A stretch of 64,000 bases of DNA. It comes from Opisthorchis felineus (taxonomy: Eukaryota > Platyhelminthes > Trematoda > Opisthorchiida > Opisthorchiidae). The translations under genes were made by a program, and so were the position numbers. The stretch spans positions 1,282,347-1,346,346 of the forward strand of contig SJOL01010112.1 of the NCBI GenBank assembly GCA_004794785.1. The letters are read 5' to 3'. Below the pieces are notes generated by a model. It was not told where the DNA came from, made no database searches, and saw nothing but the letters and a program-made list of their open reading frames with translations. Shown piece after piece: positions 11,789-23,151 of this stretch; within the stretch, counting starts at the first letter, position 1, and each line of letters starts with the position of its first letter.

Positions 11789-14700
11789 GCGAATAAGAAG
11801 ACGACCAATCGCCGTGACTGAATTTCTTATTGGCCGGATTCTCACGAAAAAACGAGTGTTGTCTGTGCGAATTTATCGGTGACTGCTGCTATGAGAGCGA
11901 TGTACTCATTGGGAAGACGTATTAAATTCCACCGAATGGTTCAGCATAGCCGGATGAATCAAACTCCCTTAGGAAAAATGCCTTTTGATTACAAAGGGAT
12001 TTTTCTTTCAGTGTTGTTCCTCCGAAATTTGGCAGTGGCACAAAATCACCGTGAGTTTTAATCGAATCATCCTATGTGCAAGAACCAGTGAACAATTAGT
12101 ATTTACTTCCTTTGCTATGTTCACGTTTAGCAGTATCTTTTCAAAAATACATGCATTCATTGACCTCAAATGTGGAAATGAGTGTAGGTGATTAATTGAA
12201 CTGAAAGTGGTCATGACACCATTTGCAGATTCATTTGGGGTCTACTGGGGACATAACATAATCCCAACACAATCTCGCGTTTGTGTTACCTGTCACGTCA
12301 AGACTCCCTTGTCTTGAAAATTGCATCAAACGAAGCGTGAGAGGTCTTTGTGCAGCACGTGCAATTGAACAATGTAATAAGCGGGGGATTCACCTGAGCC
12401 TGTGATAAACACCAATTTTATTTACAAAGGAGTATAGTTCATCATGTTGATTATGTTCAAGCAGAACGTGATATCGTTGGAAATTCACGGACTACGCCTA
12501 TCTGAAGAATCCGTAGAGGGGTAAACATGCATATGAAGACGCCATCTTTTGGAATTAACAACAGAAGTAGTAACAATCGCCCAGCTATAACACCGTTTCG
12601 GTGCTTAGGTGCCATGCAATTCAGTGAAACTACGAGGGCTGTGATTCCGTCAGGTTGCCCAAGCCTGGACCCGAGCAGTCGAGATGCCAGCGGTATGGCT
12701 CGAGCCACGGACCTTTCGGGTAGTAGATTCGCGCCTCAATCTTGGAGCTACCTCAATCACACTTGTTGGAATACAGACTGTTAACCTGATATATTCAACA
12801 ATGGAACCATCTGACAAACGGGCTTCGGTATTTCCTGTCACTTTATATTCGATCCCCCGATAATTCTGCCGATATACATTTGTTTTTGTAGATTTGTGGC
12901 AGCCGATATGTGCTGGCATTAATTCGAACTTACCAAACGAATTCCGTGTGGGCTGGACAAAGAGTGGGGAAGTTAAGTTCATGGGGAGTATACAAACTGT
13001 CTTTACCTGGTTCTGTTAGGCGCGGCTTCGAGGGAGATAAGGCTAGTGGATTATAGCCGGTATCGATTAGTCCAGTGGACTCCTTTACCTTTTATGAAGT
13101 TAGGGATTAGAAAGCAAACGTTTACTGTGTTATGAAAAGCCCAAGGAATCTTTGGTTGGTTTGCCCAAAGTATATTTCGGCCAGGAAATCAATCGTAACT
13201 TACTTTACTGTGATGGATTTAACAACAGTTTCTTGTAGTTCAGAGTGATAATACCTGGGACACCATATCAAATCTTTGTCAACGTGCACATTGTGTCGTT
13301 TGTGCAAACGTACTAAGCGAGGTGGGATGTGACACCAAATTTCCGCAATCCTATCTGTACCAACCTAGTTTGTCCGATTTGAGAATACGACAATTGAAGA
13401 GGGGTTCGCTTTGTCTGATTGTCTGCCTTTCGGGTTTCATTGCATAAAGCTGTGTACCAATGTTTCATCATGCTATTTGCTACTATTTTAGTGTCGGAAC
13501 TGGATACACTGTTTGCACACTACACGCCACTGGGTAAGTTATTACATGGTGCCGAAAATCATTTGTATCATCCCACTTCACATTTGGTGAACAGGAAAGC
13601 TTTGATTTGTTCGAATACACCTTTGGTGAAGGACGATTTTCATCTTCGATCTCATCAGACTTATCATTAGTCACGTGATAGGTCTGTTTACTCCCATCTG
13701 AAGAGACAAGATGTGGACGACATTTTATCACTCACAAACTCAGCAAGCTTTCCGTCACCAGATGTGTATCGTAAGGTTTGGTATACAGCCCATTATATGC
13801 GATGGCTGCTTAACAATGCATGCAAAGGGACATACGAGTAAAGGGTGAGGATGCGCTGAAATCATTAACACAAAAACCATGCTAGGATCCTGCGTCCAAA
13901 CAAGACTGAACATCAGTCTGTCTGTCTGAACAATGGGCTGGAGTTATTCTGTGGCGAAAATCAGGTAGCTTAAATCTGTTAAACTAATATGTAAATGGTC
14001 ACTTCTGAAGTTTCCTGAAGCGATCACGTATTCGAGCAGTGAATGACCGGTTGAATTGCGTTATCTCTAAATTCTACCGCATTTATGTGAATCGTGGAGA
14101 GGAGTGGTCAAATACAGTCTAGAATGCCTTTCAAATGCGGTTATATGAAACTGTTTTGAAGCGTGCGGCATTTTTGAAGTGCGAGAAAGCACAAGAAAAA
14201 CTTAATGTATGGAAACAGTGGAAGCCAAATTCTCACCCCAGAAATATCAGCCTTACAGTAACTCTGCTATCGGCAAATTTCAGGTAGTTTCTACGCTTAG
14301 CCGTTTGTAAGTTGACGGGCCGGATTACTTAGAAAGCAAAAAGGTGTGGTGAGGCTGCCCTGCTCTCTATTTGCGCTATCTGAAGAGAGTAACTTATAGG
14401 TGTTTTTAAATACATCAGGGAAGTAATCGCTAACGTCGAGGCAAAATGGCTTACATGCCGCCTGTACTGCTTGAAGTCGATATCCAGTTTTGGGCACAGG
14501 AAATTAGTCCCTAAATGTTTCTCCTGATTTATCACTTTAGGCTGAATGAAGTAACTACACGAGACACAGTTCTTCTCGTCCGCTCGAACTCATCGGTTCC
14601 CATACCAAATTTGCACACGTGCCCGGAATTTTACTACCGTTGGTCAGCAAGCCGATGTCAGCCAGACGGACGTGGACGTTTTGTTTAAAACGAAATGTGT

Positions 14701-14851
14701 TTTCAATATGTTATTGAGTCCAGACGTTGTATACCTCTTTTCACAATTTTTGGTACAATATCTTTTCGAAAAACTGTACGAAATTAGAAAACATCTCACA
14801 CACATATGCCAGATATATATGGAGAGAATTTTTCCAGCCGAATAACCAAAC

Positions 14852-15565
14852 ATGTTCATATTTTATATCGCAGCAGTTTCACATGAAGCCGGTTTGGAAG
14901 AAGGCAGAAGGGAACGTGGTGAAATTATGTCATTTCGATTCGCACTAGCTTCAAATGCCACAACAACACAACATCCCACTGAAAACTACGGAATTTCGTT
15001 TGAACAGACCGTCACTTTGGGGCAAGCATCAAAAACAACCGAACGAGGTGACCGGAATAATGTTCACCAATGTCCGGTATGTGGAAAAACATTTCAATAC
15101 CACGCGATGTTAACGTGGCATCAGAAATCGCACACCAATTATCATGATTTCCAATGTGGCCTGTGTCCAAATGCTTACAAATATCCAGGGCATCTTAGTG
15201 GACACATGAAAACAAAACATCCGAGTGAATTTACTGGACCCTACAGAGCATCGAGCAAACAAGTGCAAGAATCAATCAGGGCGGGCAACCCCTGTTCTGA
15301 ATGTAACAAATGCTTCAAATCTTGGAAAGGTCTACAACAGCATCAGAAAGTCGTTCACAAGGGAGCAGACCGTTCAGTTTGTGAGGAGTGTGGTAAAACT
15401 TTCTCCCAAAAAAACAGCTTACGCAAACACGTCAGAACTGTGCATGAAAAATTGGGTCCTTTCATTTGCACGGAATGTGGAAAATCGCTCAGCTGTTTAT
15501 TCGCTTTAAAGAGGCATATCAAGTCTACGCACGAAGCTGCGCCGAAAGATCAATCCATCTCGTGA
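14852..15565 (+). CDS. C2H2 zinc-finger protein, five fingers (copy 1, probable terminal exon)
   Basis: The 237-residue frame encodes five C2H2 zinc fingers, so the product probably binds nucleic acid in the nucleus as a transcription regulator. Zinc ligands are C74/C77/H90/H94, C102/C105/H118/H123, C148/C151/H164/H169, C177/C180/H193/H198 and C206/C209/H222/H227. Fingers 2-5 have the spacing CX2C-X12-HX4H and finger 1 ends HX3H. Linkers are longer than the classical TGEKP. Two starts are possible, ATG at 14852 and ATG at 14927. Alternatively, this is a last exon entered through an AG at 14872-14873 or 14875-14876, which have the same phase as the candidate acceptor in the paralogue at 51883-52574. 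An in-frame TAA lies just upstream (14843) in both copies. The frame ends with APKDQSIS and a TGA. I am confident it is coding; the 5' structure is inferred. Confidence 0.85.
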   Translation: MFIFYIAAVSHEAGLEEGRRERGEIMSFRFALASNATTTQHPTENYGISFEQTVTLGQASKTTERGDRNNVHQCPVCGKTFQYHAMLTWHQKSHTNYHDFQCGLCPNAYKYPGHLSGHMKTKHPSEFTGPYRASSKQVQESIRAGNPCSECNKCFKSWKGLQQHQKVVHKGADRSVCEECGKTFSQKNSLRKHVRTVHEKLGPFICTECGKSLSCLFALKRHIKSTHEAAPKDQSIS

Positions 15566-15986
15566 GTCAACGGTATCATACTGGTTGAAACATTCTCAAC
15601 GCCAAAGACTTCAAATGCAACAATACACTATATATATTTTTATTTCTCCATCAGGATGTGGGTGCACATCAACTTAGTACAGGACACCATTGGGTCACTG
15701 GATACTAAATAATGATATTGATCGGCTGCGATGAAAATCTAACTAGTTTGACAAAGAGGTACATTTTGAAAGATTATTGTTCTATGTTTGCCTCTTGGAA
15801 GCGTTTTTCATCTGCCTTAACCGACTGGTTCTAGAGAAGAGAGAAGAACTTAAAACGGAAACATTGAAAATATTATGTAATCACGATGCTGGATTACCCA
15901 CTTTGCCAGGAATTTTGGACATCCTATGCTAAGAGTGTTTGCGATGGCCATTAATCAACTGGCTCGTCAAATACGGTATGTAATAT

Positions 15987-16099
15987 CATCATCATCATCA
16001 TCGACAGCATGACATCAGTGTTCAACACCGATGCTTCACTGCCGTACAACCATGATTTATTTGAAAGCCTTATTGTGAAGGAAAGAATAAAGGTGGATG
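15987..16099 (-). mobile_element. (TGA)n-tailed 5'-truncated retroelement fragment
   Basis: This 113-bp insert is flanked by a perfect 12-bp direct repeat GGTATGTAATAT (15975-15986 and 16100-16111). The paralogous site in C' (52985-52996) has a single related copy, GGTGTGTAATAC, and no insert. Read on the minus strand it ends in a (GAT)n tail, which is typical of RTE-type non-LTR elements and their SINEs. A related copy lies at 31440-31561 on the plus strand, and a shorter one at 61634-61692 on the minus strand. Target-site duplication, tail and variable 5' end together indicate target-primed reverse transcription. The class assignment is inference. Confidence 0.75.
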
Positions 16100-16111
16100 G
16101 GTATGTAATAT

Positions 16112-19100
16112 AAACACACATGAAACTAAATTCAAAATCCTGTGAAGTTTAATCAAAATAATACCTGAGAGAGTCATCCACCCAAAGTGAACATTCGTAC
16201 CTTCTCAGCAACTGCTAACCGCTTCTTGTCTAAAACTGTACTTCCTATAGTAAAGCCTGGTGGAATGCGTGAGAAATCTTTTCATGTGTAGCATGTTGTG
16301 CGATAAATCACATCACGTGTTTTGAATCATCATCATCAGCGTCAGCTATAAAAACCGCGTACTTGCTGTACATTGGTTATGGCTTTCACAGTTTCGTTCT
16401 CCCTTGATTTGGGGTGAATAGCTCCGCATTGGGGGGGGGCAGTAGCTCAGATGATTGATGTGCAACTACAGGAGTGTCAGTGGACTTTTCAGTGGGGAGA
16501 TCGTGAAGGAATGACATGCATTGAAGGTAACAGCTCGGATGCACGAGTGCCACTGAGGGCGTGACTGGGTCGTGTCTGACAACGTCTGATACTTACTCAA
16601 GTAATCAATCCCTGAATGAAATCGCCTTGGCTGCGGCATTTGCGACATTTCACTGGAATGTGATCCATTTAACATAGGAAATAGGGAAAGCTCGTTATTT
16701 TTTTTCCCGATACACCTGCAATAAAAAAAGCTGGTTGTTCAAACGATTCCTCTTAAAGCGCTATTTCTAAGCCTAACGGATTATCGGATTCAGGTTGTAG
16801 GTAATGCCAACTGAATGCATCAAATCAAAACCTCACAACGACAAATAAATTATTTACTGGAGGTGTGGGGGGACTCGTGAATTTTCGTTGAAGAAACTAA
16901 TCGTCCAATCACGGAATTCTCATCACGCGATAACGTACTGACTGTGATCTCCAGCAGCGATCCGTTAGGTCAAAGGTTCAACTCTGAACTGCGTATAGGC
17001 TATTTTAGGAGCATTAGGCTATTTTGGCCCTCTGTGTAAGTCTGACGAATCTGCACAGAAAATAAAACGACGCAAGAAAATGAGTGAAATTCTTTCGAGT
17101 TGGACTAGTTACACAGTAGGAAACGAGTACATGCATGGTGATACTTTGGGAGATTTTTACACCCAATAGGAACAAACAGCAGCATGACAAAAAGGGGTTT
17201 TAGGCCGTAAAATAAAATTGAACCTGAGAATTGTAACAGCAGACCTGGGAAAAAGAATTTATGCAATCCGAATTGTTGGAAACTTCTTAGAATGCTTTCT
17301 TCGTAAAGAAAGGAAACGTCTATTATTCGCTTGGTGGTGCGTTGCCTCTTACTTTCTCGGTCATTATCTGGTCGCTTTATTATCGCCTGCGAAAGCTAAT
17401 TAACTTGCGATGCCTCACCGTATAAATAGGATAAAATGCATACACATGGATGGGATCAGTTGATGATTCACACTGCTTTCTACCCATCAGGGCTTTTTAT
17501 CACTGCATTGGCTGACAGTCACTTTGATGTTCAGGTGAGCTCCATACCCACGTCTTCAAAAATTCTATAGAACGACCGGTTTAGAGGGTTACTGCCGAAT
17601 GTGATGAAAAATGCCAGCTTCAAAATAGAAAGTGAGCGATTCACCCGCGGTTCCATTGCTAGTGATTCAGCATGAGGACTCCTCTGCCAAATATCTTTGA
17701 TTATTGTCATGTGACAGCCCCTTAGAAGTGTCGTTCAATTCATGTTGTGTCCGAAATATTCCCGAACATCCCAGAGATGCACTAGGTGGACATTGTGTGG
17801 CAAACCAATTCGGACGCCTATCTATCAAATAACTATCTTGCCAATGACAGGTTTGCACAACCACAGGCTTTCGACTCACTCTCAGTATGGATAGTGTCTG
17901 AAGGCATTCACCGGTATGGGATGAATTTGGTGATATATATTGGTTGTACTGTCAGTTCGGTGATCCGACTACGATCCACTATGGGAAGCGGACAAATTCA
18001 GGTACTCCGTAGGTAAATTGGATTACACATAATCAGATAAGTAGCAGTAATTTCTCTGATCTTGAACCCAGGCCCACAATGTGCCATGACCCATTAGTTC
18101 AACTGGGGAATTCCCAAGAATTCATACTATCTGCAAGGATAGTTGAGTAAATTTTTCAAATTCAGGGTCAGTTTTGGTAAGATTTTTGCAATAATACGCA
18201 TTATTACGCATTCAATGTTTGTGAAGTAACAGCAGCCGCATTGGCATGCCTGGAAATGTGAGAATCGACCATGGGTAATTTGGAAGATTCTCTTCTTCGT
18301 GGCTGACACGGTGCGCAGTGAAATCGCGTGGAGGCCTATAATTCCAATATCTATCAGCCCCCTATCCTCGACGGAACAAATCTCAGACCTTAGAACTAGG
18401 CGATTTGTGGGACAATTGACTATTTTAGTGTTTTTTGGCTATTAGGAGGATTTTGAAGCATAGATGAAGGATTCATTCCGGCATAGTGGAACAGTAGTAC
18501 TTAGTTGTGAAGCGGAAGAAATCAAATTGTTTGTACTTCAGTCAACAAACTGCCTAAAGTAACTGTTTACGCATCTCAAGGGGCAATTTTTTCTGATCCA
18601 TCTGGTAAGCGTTCTCTTCTACAGAAAAAGAGAGCGGAATTATTTTGAAAAAAAATCGTCTGATTTTTATGACGAGTAGGCAACCATGGTGTGGATTTTG
18701 TAGCATATTACTGACAAACGTGATCTGATGAAACTGTGCCGTGGTGCTCTAAACAATCGTCAGTCATATAGAATTCTAAATTAACGTAAACGTCAGAGAC
18801 CCTTATCTACTTTGGAGGTAATGCACTGCGCGTCATATGTAGCCGTGGCCACCTTTCACCAAGCGGTTTTTCGGCCAACACATTGACAGAAAAGCAGCGT
18901 TCGATAAGCGATGCTATGGACGCTGCTCGTTTTTCCTGAGGTAGCCTGCCCGTAGTTGATTGCTTGTAACACTGCCCAGGTTGAAATCTTTCCGACACCA
19001 TCTTTGTTCTATTCACAAAACTGAATACACTCCACTATAGCTTTGAATCGCACGAAGTTTACCAGCACTAAATACATTCTTCTTCTGATGCTAATTTATT

Positions 19101-19280
19101 GGTGATTTCGATAAAGACACTCATTGATCCTTGTACTCCCTTGGAGGATAGAAAAACTAGATTATTTTCTCACTCGACAGCTACTGTGTCCTTCTTTTCT
19201 AGCAGCGACCCACCAAGGAATACCTCCAGATGCGGATTTCTTGTTGAGGAGATAACTCTCAACAAAATACACTGATTTGC
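16112..19280. other. Non-coding part of block C
   Basis: No gene is seen. The stretch is alignable piecewise to C' (for example 16590-16680 with 53220-53310, and 17345-19000 with 54320-55500), with no frame conserved between the copies. A short (TCA)n run at 16327-16339 and a G9 run near 16430 are the only simple repeats. Confidence 0.5.
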
Positions 19281-19289
19281 AAACAAGTA

Positions 19290-19400
19290 GAAGTTAAGGT
19301 CGACGGAAACTCGGGGACTGCGCCTACCTGATGAGCCCCAAGAAGGACGAAACCGGTCTTGGGCTGTCGAAGAATTTTCAGCAACCTTATGAGTAGTGCA
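19290..19400 (+). repeat. Hammerhead-like repeat with best-kept core of its family
   Basis: CTGATGA (19328-19334) is followed by a 14-base segment and GAAA (19349-19352), then a GTC 18 bases on. Stem II would be G19335-C19348, a C-A mismatch, C19337-G19346 and C19338-G19345. Stem III would include A19352-T19367 and C19353-G19366, with C19368 as the cleavage-site base. Stem I is poorly paired. The core boxes are intact but the helices are weak, so self-cleavage is doubtful. Confidence 0.6.
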
Positions 19401-20459
19401 TTACGGGATAACTCATAGTTATGCTAATGGTCTCTCATAGTAAGCCGAATCGACCCACTGGTTATATGAAACCATCTGATCTTTGAGAGCTGGCTATTGT
19501 GATATTCTGCTTCCACAACTGACATTGAGTCAAGCAAACCGGGGGTATTGATACTTTCGTGGGTGAAACGAATAGGAAAATGTGCAATGTTCTCCAGATG
19601 ATTAAGTTTACATTCACTTTCTTGTGACGAGTGGATATCGGAATGCATCTCTTGGAGGAGGTGAGCAAGTCGCAGGGTTTGCGTGACGACTGAATACCCT
19701 GCAATAGGGACTGTTTTAAACGAGTTAAAGCTTCAGATAAAAAGGATTTAATGCCAGAAATTTGAGCGGAAATCGGCTGCAGAGCTTTTTTCTCCAAAAT
19801 CCTAACTACTCACAACATACAAAGTAGCGTTCGATCGTCCATACGTTTGTGGCACAAACTGAAGCAATACGTCAGGAACGTAGTTTGGATTCATCGTCAG
19901 TGTATATGGCAGCAGTACCCCGCATAAAGTGACGGAATCTCTTTTACGTGTAAAAATGAATTGGGAAGTATCCAGTGAAGAGTGGAAATAAAGTGGAAAC
20001 ATTCAACAGCGTTTAAGATATCTGTCTATGTTGCTAAGGTGTGATGCCATCAGTTAGGTTGATCCGAATGATGATGGAAACCTCTTTCAACACAAACTGA
20101 ACATGTCAGTCAGACGACAGCTGTCTAATTAGTTGCATTGACGAAAATAATTCAATTACACTTCGGTGACCAAAAACCAGGTTCTTAATTTCTAACTCAC
20201 AACCTACGCAATTGTGAGCAATAGAATAGACTGCGATTCCCCCATAATTTTCAGTCTTCCGTGTAAATTCAGAGTGGGGAATTGGCGAACTTTTGGACTT
20301 CCTGTGACACTCGTTTATCTCCAGCTACCCTGTGAGTTATCGTGGTGGTGACTTGAATGAAAACTGCTCCACGCTCGGTTTCGCTTTTTTCAGGCACGTG
20401 GGACAGAAAAAAATTACCAGCTCATTCCCTATTTTGTGACAAGTTTCGATTGAATGTGT

Positions 20460-20960
20460 TGTCCAAAGTTCTCAAAACCGGTCGTTGATTGTCAGTGTGG
20501 CTTCCTAAAATTATGAGTAACGTACTTTCAGGAAAATAAGTTGCCATGTTTCGGGTACCGTGCCTACTGAAACGTAGGGCAGCATCTGTGCAGCAATTTC
20601 AGTTGAAGAACATCGTAAGAGGGAGATTAAGCCGGGATGTGTTTGAGTTTCCTGGAAAAACCCAACCATTTAGCAAATAGGCGCATTTCGCGAATTGCTT
20701 ACAATGTTGTTTGAAATAGCAGATAATGTTAACTGAACGAAACTCGGAGACTGCACCCATCTGATGAAGCTAGAGAAGGATGGAACCGGTTGTGTGCTGT
20801 CGAAGACTTCTAAGCAATCTTAAGAGTAGTGTGTTCCGTCTGGAAGATGAACTGCAATGTCTCGAATATCACATCAACTGATACATGAGGTTGCCTGTGA
20901 ACAGCAACTGCAGTTGAAGAACATCATAAATCAGAGTTTCAGCTGAGATCCAGTGAGAAC
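20460..20960 (+). repeat. Tandem partial array of the ~310-bp repeat
   Basis: About one and a half units lie head to tail. The AACCGGT motif recurs at 20476 and 20784 (308 bp apart), and CAGTTGAAGAACATC recurs at 20600 and 20911 (311 bp apart). The second unit carries CTGATGA at 20761-20767, but GAAA has become GGAA. This tandem layout resembles that known for hammerhead satellites such as Sm-alpha. Confidence 0.7.
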
Positions 20961-21038
20961 TGATTCGTTTCAACCCTTGCCAACACAAACCAGACTTCTG
21001 CCGTTTTTTGACAAGCTAGTTCGGTAGTAATTTATACT

Positions 21039-21132
21039 GCGCACTGATGATGTCTCCTCGTATGGTGACGAAACGTTTGCAAGCCAATTGTCAAGCTCGG
21101 CGAACAGATCAACAGCCACCTGATCAACAACC
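21039..21132 (+). mobile_element. 94-bp insertion carrying a hammerhead-like core
   Basis: This short element lies between perfect 10-bp direct repeats AATTTATACT (21029-21038 and 21133-21142). The paralogous site in C' (near 56388, GTAACTTATATATTAG) has one related copy and no insert. Inside, CTGATGA (21044-21050) and GAAA (21070-21073) enclose a six-pair stem, GTCTCC with GGTGAC, broken by one T-T mismatch. One extra T sits between CTGATGA and the stem. After GAAA comes a short self-complementary ACGT rather than a closed hairpin. A second copy is at 57822-57914. Hammerhead cores with very short stem III are known in Penelope-like elements, so this may be a fragment or non-autonomous relative of one. 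Confidence 0.75.
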
Positions 21133-22410
21133 AATTTATACTCCAACGTGAGGATTGCCTTCTTTCTTGCCATGTTCTGTCTGGGGCCAGTATGAGTTCA
21201 ATCGGGATGGTCAAGCATAAAACATCAATGAAACGTGAGTACTCTGTGAACCAGTGTGGTCCTGCTGCGGAAGAAAGTTTCGCCGGTCAGGAAATAATTT
21301 TGGGCAGCTGGATACAATGGCTGCTCGCGCCTGCATACTGAACTTCCATAAGTGCATTGGGATGCGTCGCAAAGTAACCGTGGCGGCAAAGCTGATGGCG
21401 TGTGTTGTGCCAGTGTTTTGGCTTGTGGATAGTTCCCATGAGCCTGAGTAATAATACCAATAGTATTTGAGATAAAAGACTAGCGTTGCAGTGGTGGGTC
21501 AGCAAAGTCTACCCAGCCACTCTCATTCAGACAGTGTCAAAACCTGTTATTGACTATCAGTGGTGACGAAGTCGTATTCTGTTGTGTCGCAAGTATCCAT
21601 TTCCTCGGAGCTTTTTCTCAAAATGTTAGGGCTTTTATCACTTAGGTTTGCCATGCTGAGTAATTTCAGACAGGACATTTCTTCGCATGGCGGCCGTATC
21701 ATATTCTCGAGGTTTCCCACACTATAGGCTGCAGTATCTCTTTGTGATTGGGTTCTACATTATAACCATACAATTCTCTCCAAGTAGAAAATATGCGTGG
21801 GATGCTACATGAATGTGGCCGGATCCCAAAAAGCTCGGACACACAAGCGCTTTCTTTTCTAATGAGAAACATTAGGGTGGCTTGGGGAGGTTGGAAAGAT
21901 CTCCCTTCGGTTGTTAGTACTGGACCACGCGTATGTCGACTGGTTTGTGCGCCTGAGGAAATTGTGAACGGCTACCGATCAAATCAGGTAATAGCCAAGC
22001 TACTCGTGAGTAGTCATGAAGGTTTGTCTGGTGGGACATCAATCCCGTGGCAAAGCCCGTTAAATATAATAACCGGCATGGAGTTACAAGCGAACTGTGA
22101 TTTAATTCTTCGTGATTGTATTCAGAAACTGGGGCCAAATGTATTTGGTGGCCTGCTGCAACAGAGGCTTCATGGCTTTGTGATTTTTCGGTGATTATTG
22201 GATATTCCCGCAAGCCAAACATTAGTTTGAAATGGTTGAGCAGGTTTTTTCGAGGTAAGTTAACGTATCCGTACTTTGCAACTTAGACACTGTACCATAT
22301 GCTTGCTCATTAAAAGACAACCTAAGAAGGTGGCCAGCATAGCTCAGTTGGCCGTCACAAACTTTCAGCCTTCAGCAAAACATTTAGCACGCAACTAATT
22401 CAGTTGTCAT

Positions 22411-22526
22411 GTAATTTATATTTATATTATCATTAGTTATATATCATTATTATATATTATTACATTATATTATTATTATGTTATATATATTATATTGTTA
22501 TATATTGTTATATTAGTATAATTTAG
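22411..22526. repeat. TATAT/TATTA low-complexity tract
   Basis: This is about 115 bp of nearly pure A/T with irregular TATTA and TATAT units. It follows a short tRNA-like stretch (CATAGCTCAGTTGG at 22338) that is too incomplete to call. Confidence 0.8.
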
Positions 22527-22639
22527 GATGCCTCCAAAATTCACAGGAGTGTTTACGGTCAAATGCGCGGCGGGGAGTGATACCATCTAGTGACCCTTAG
22601 GACTTTTCAAAGACTGGACACTGTCTGAACGCTATCAAT

Positions 22640-22880
22640 AATTTATCCTCACCAAATAGAGCAGTGGTACTCGAAAATTCTCCTTGCTCGCACCAGTATA
22701 GCAGATCCAGCAGTCTGATGAGTTTCAGGGTGGCGAAGTAGATTATCGAATGTCCAGTGCCCACAAATTTCATGAGTAGTATTGGAATATGCTTCGTTCA
22801 CCTGAATATTTTTCAAACTGAAACATGATTCGGCTTTGGTAAGGCACATCCGGTTGATGAATATTGTAAGCAAAAACTTC
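22640..22880 (+). repeat. Degenerate hammerhead-like repeat
   Basis: CTGATGA is kept near 22715, followed by a short segment and a GCGAAG box in place of CGAAAC. Downstream are the family motifs CATGAGTAGT and a GTTGATGAATATTGTAAG stretch. This copy lies outside the A/B/C blocks, showing that the repeat is dispersed independently of the segmental duplication. Confidence 0.55.
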
Positions 22881-23151
22881 TGGTGAATTTCAGCCGAGTC
22901 CACACTTGAAACCAATATAACTTTCAGACGTTTCTCTATCAAGGTTCTTTTTTGATTGAGGAGACAGAGGTCGTCAGTTCAACTACATTAACCACGTTTG
23001 GTCTTCTGGACGAACAAAGTTGCAGTTGAATGTCTCGTTTGCGATATAGTGCAGTGTAAATCGATGGACGAGTACCCTGATGACGCCAAGTTCATGAAAA
23101 ATGATTAAATAAATAAATGAACAAATAAATAAAACACTGCCGAGAGTTTTC

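Larger units (their letters stand above)
7485..21220 (+). repeat. Segmental duplication block C, copy 1
   Basis: This 13.7-kb block is homologous in the same orientation to 41020-56470. Anchors run through its length: 7590-7700 with 41030-41140, 8700-8830 with 42855-43030, 9210-9375 with 45510-45670, 9480-9660 with 45780-45960, 10800-11110 with 47000-47770, 12530-12740 with 49190-49400, 13480-13560 with 50225-50300, 14852-15565 with 51855-52574, 17345-17470 with 54320-54430, 18640-18760 with 55300-55400, and 20960-21215 with 56300-56470. The only strongly conserved coding part is the zinc-finger exon. Copy-specific insertions explain most of the length difference. Confidence 0.85.

Noticed and set aside
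16436..16500. tRNA-like CAGTAGCTCAGATGATTG after a G run
   Set aside because: No B box at the right distance and no cloverleaf can be drawn. It could be a SINE scrap, but I cannot support it.
22335..22385. tRNA-like stretch CATAGCTCAGTTGG
   Set aside because: The A-box resemblance is good, but there is no matching B box, no acceptor-stem pairing and no cloverleaf.
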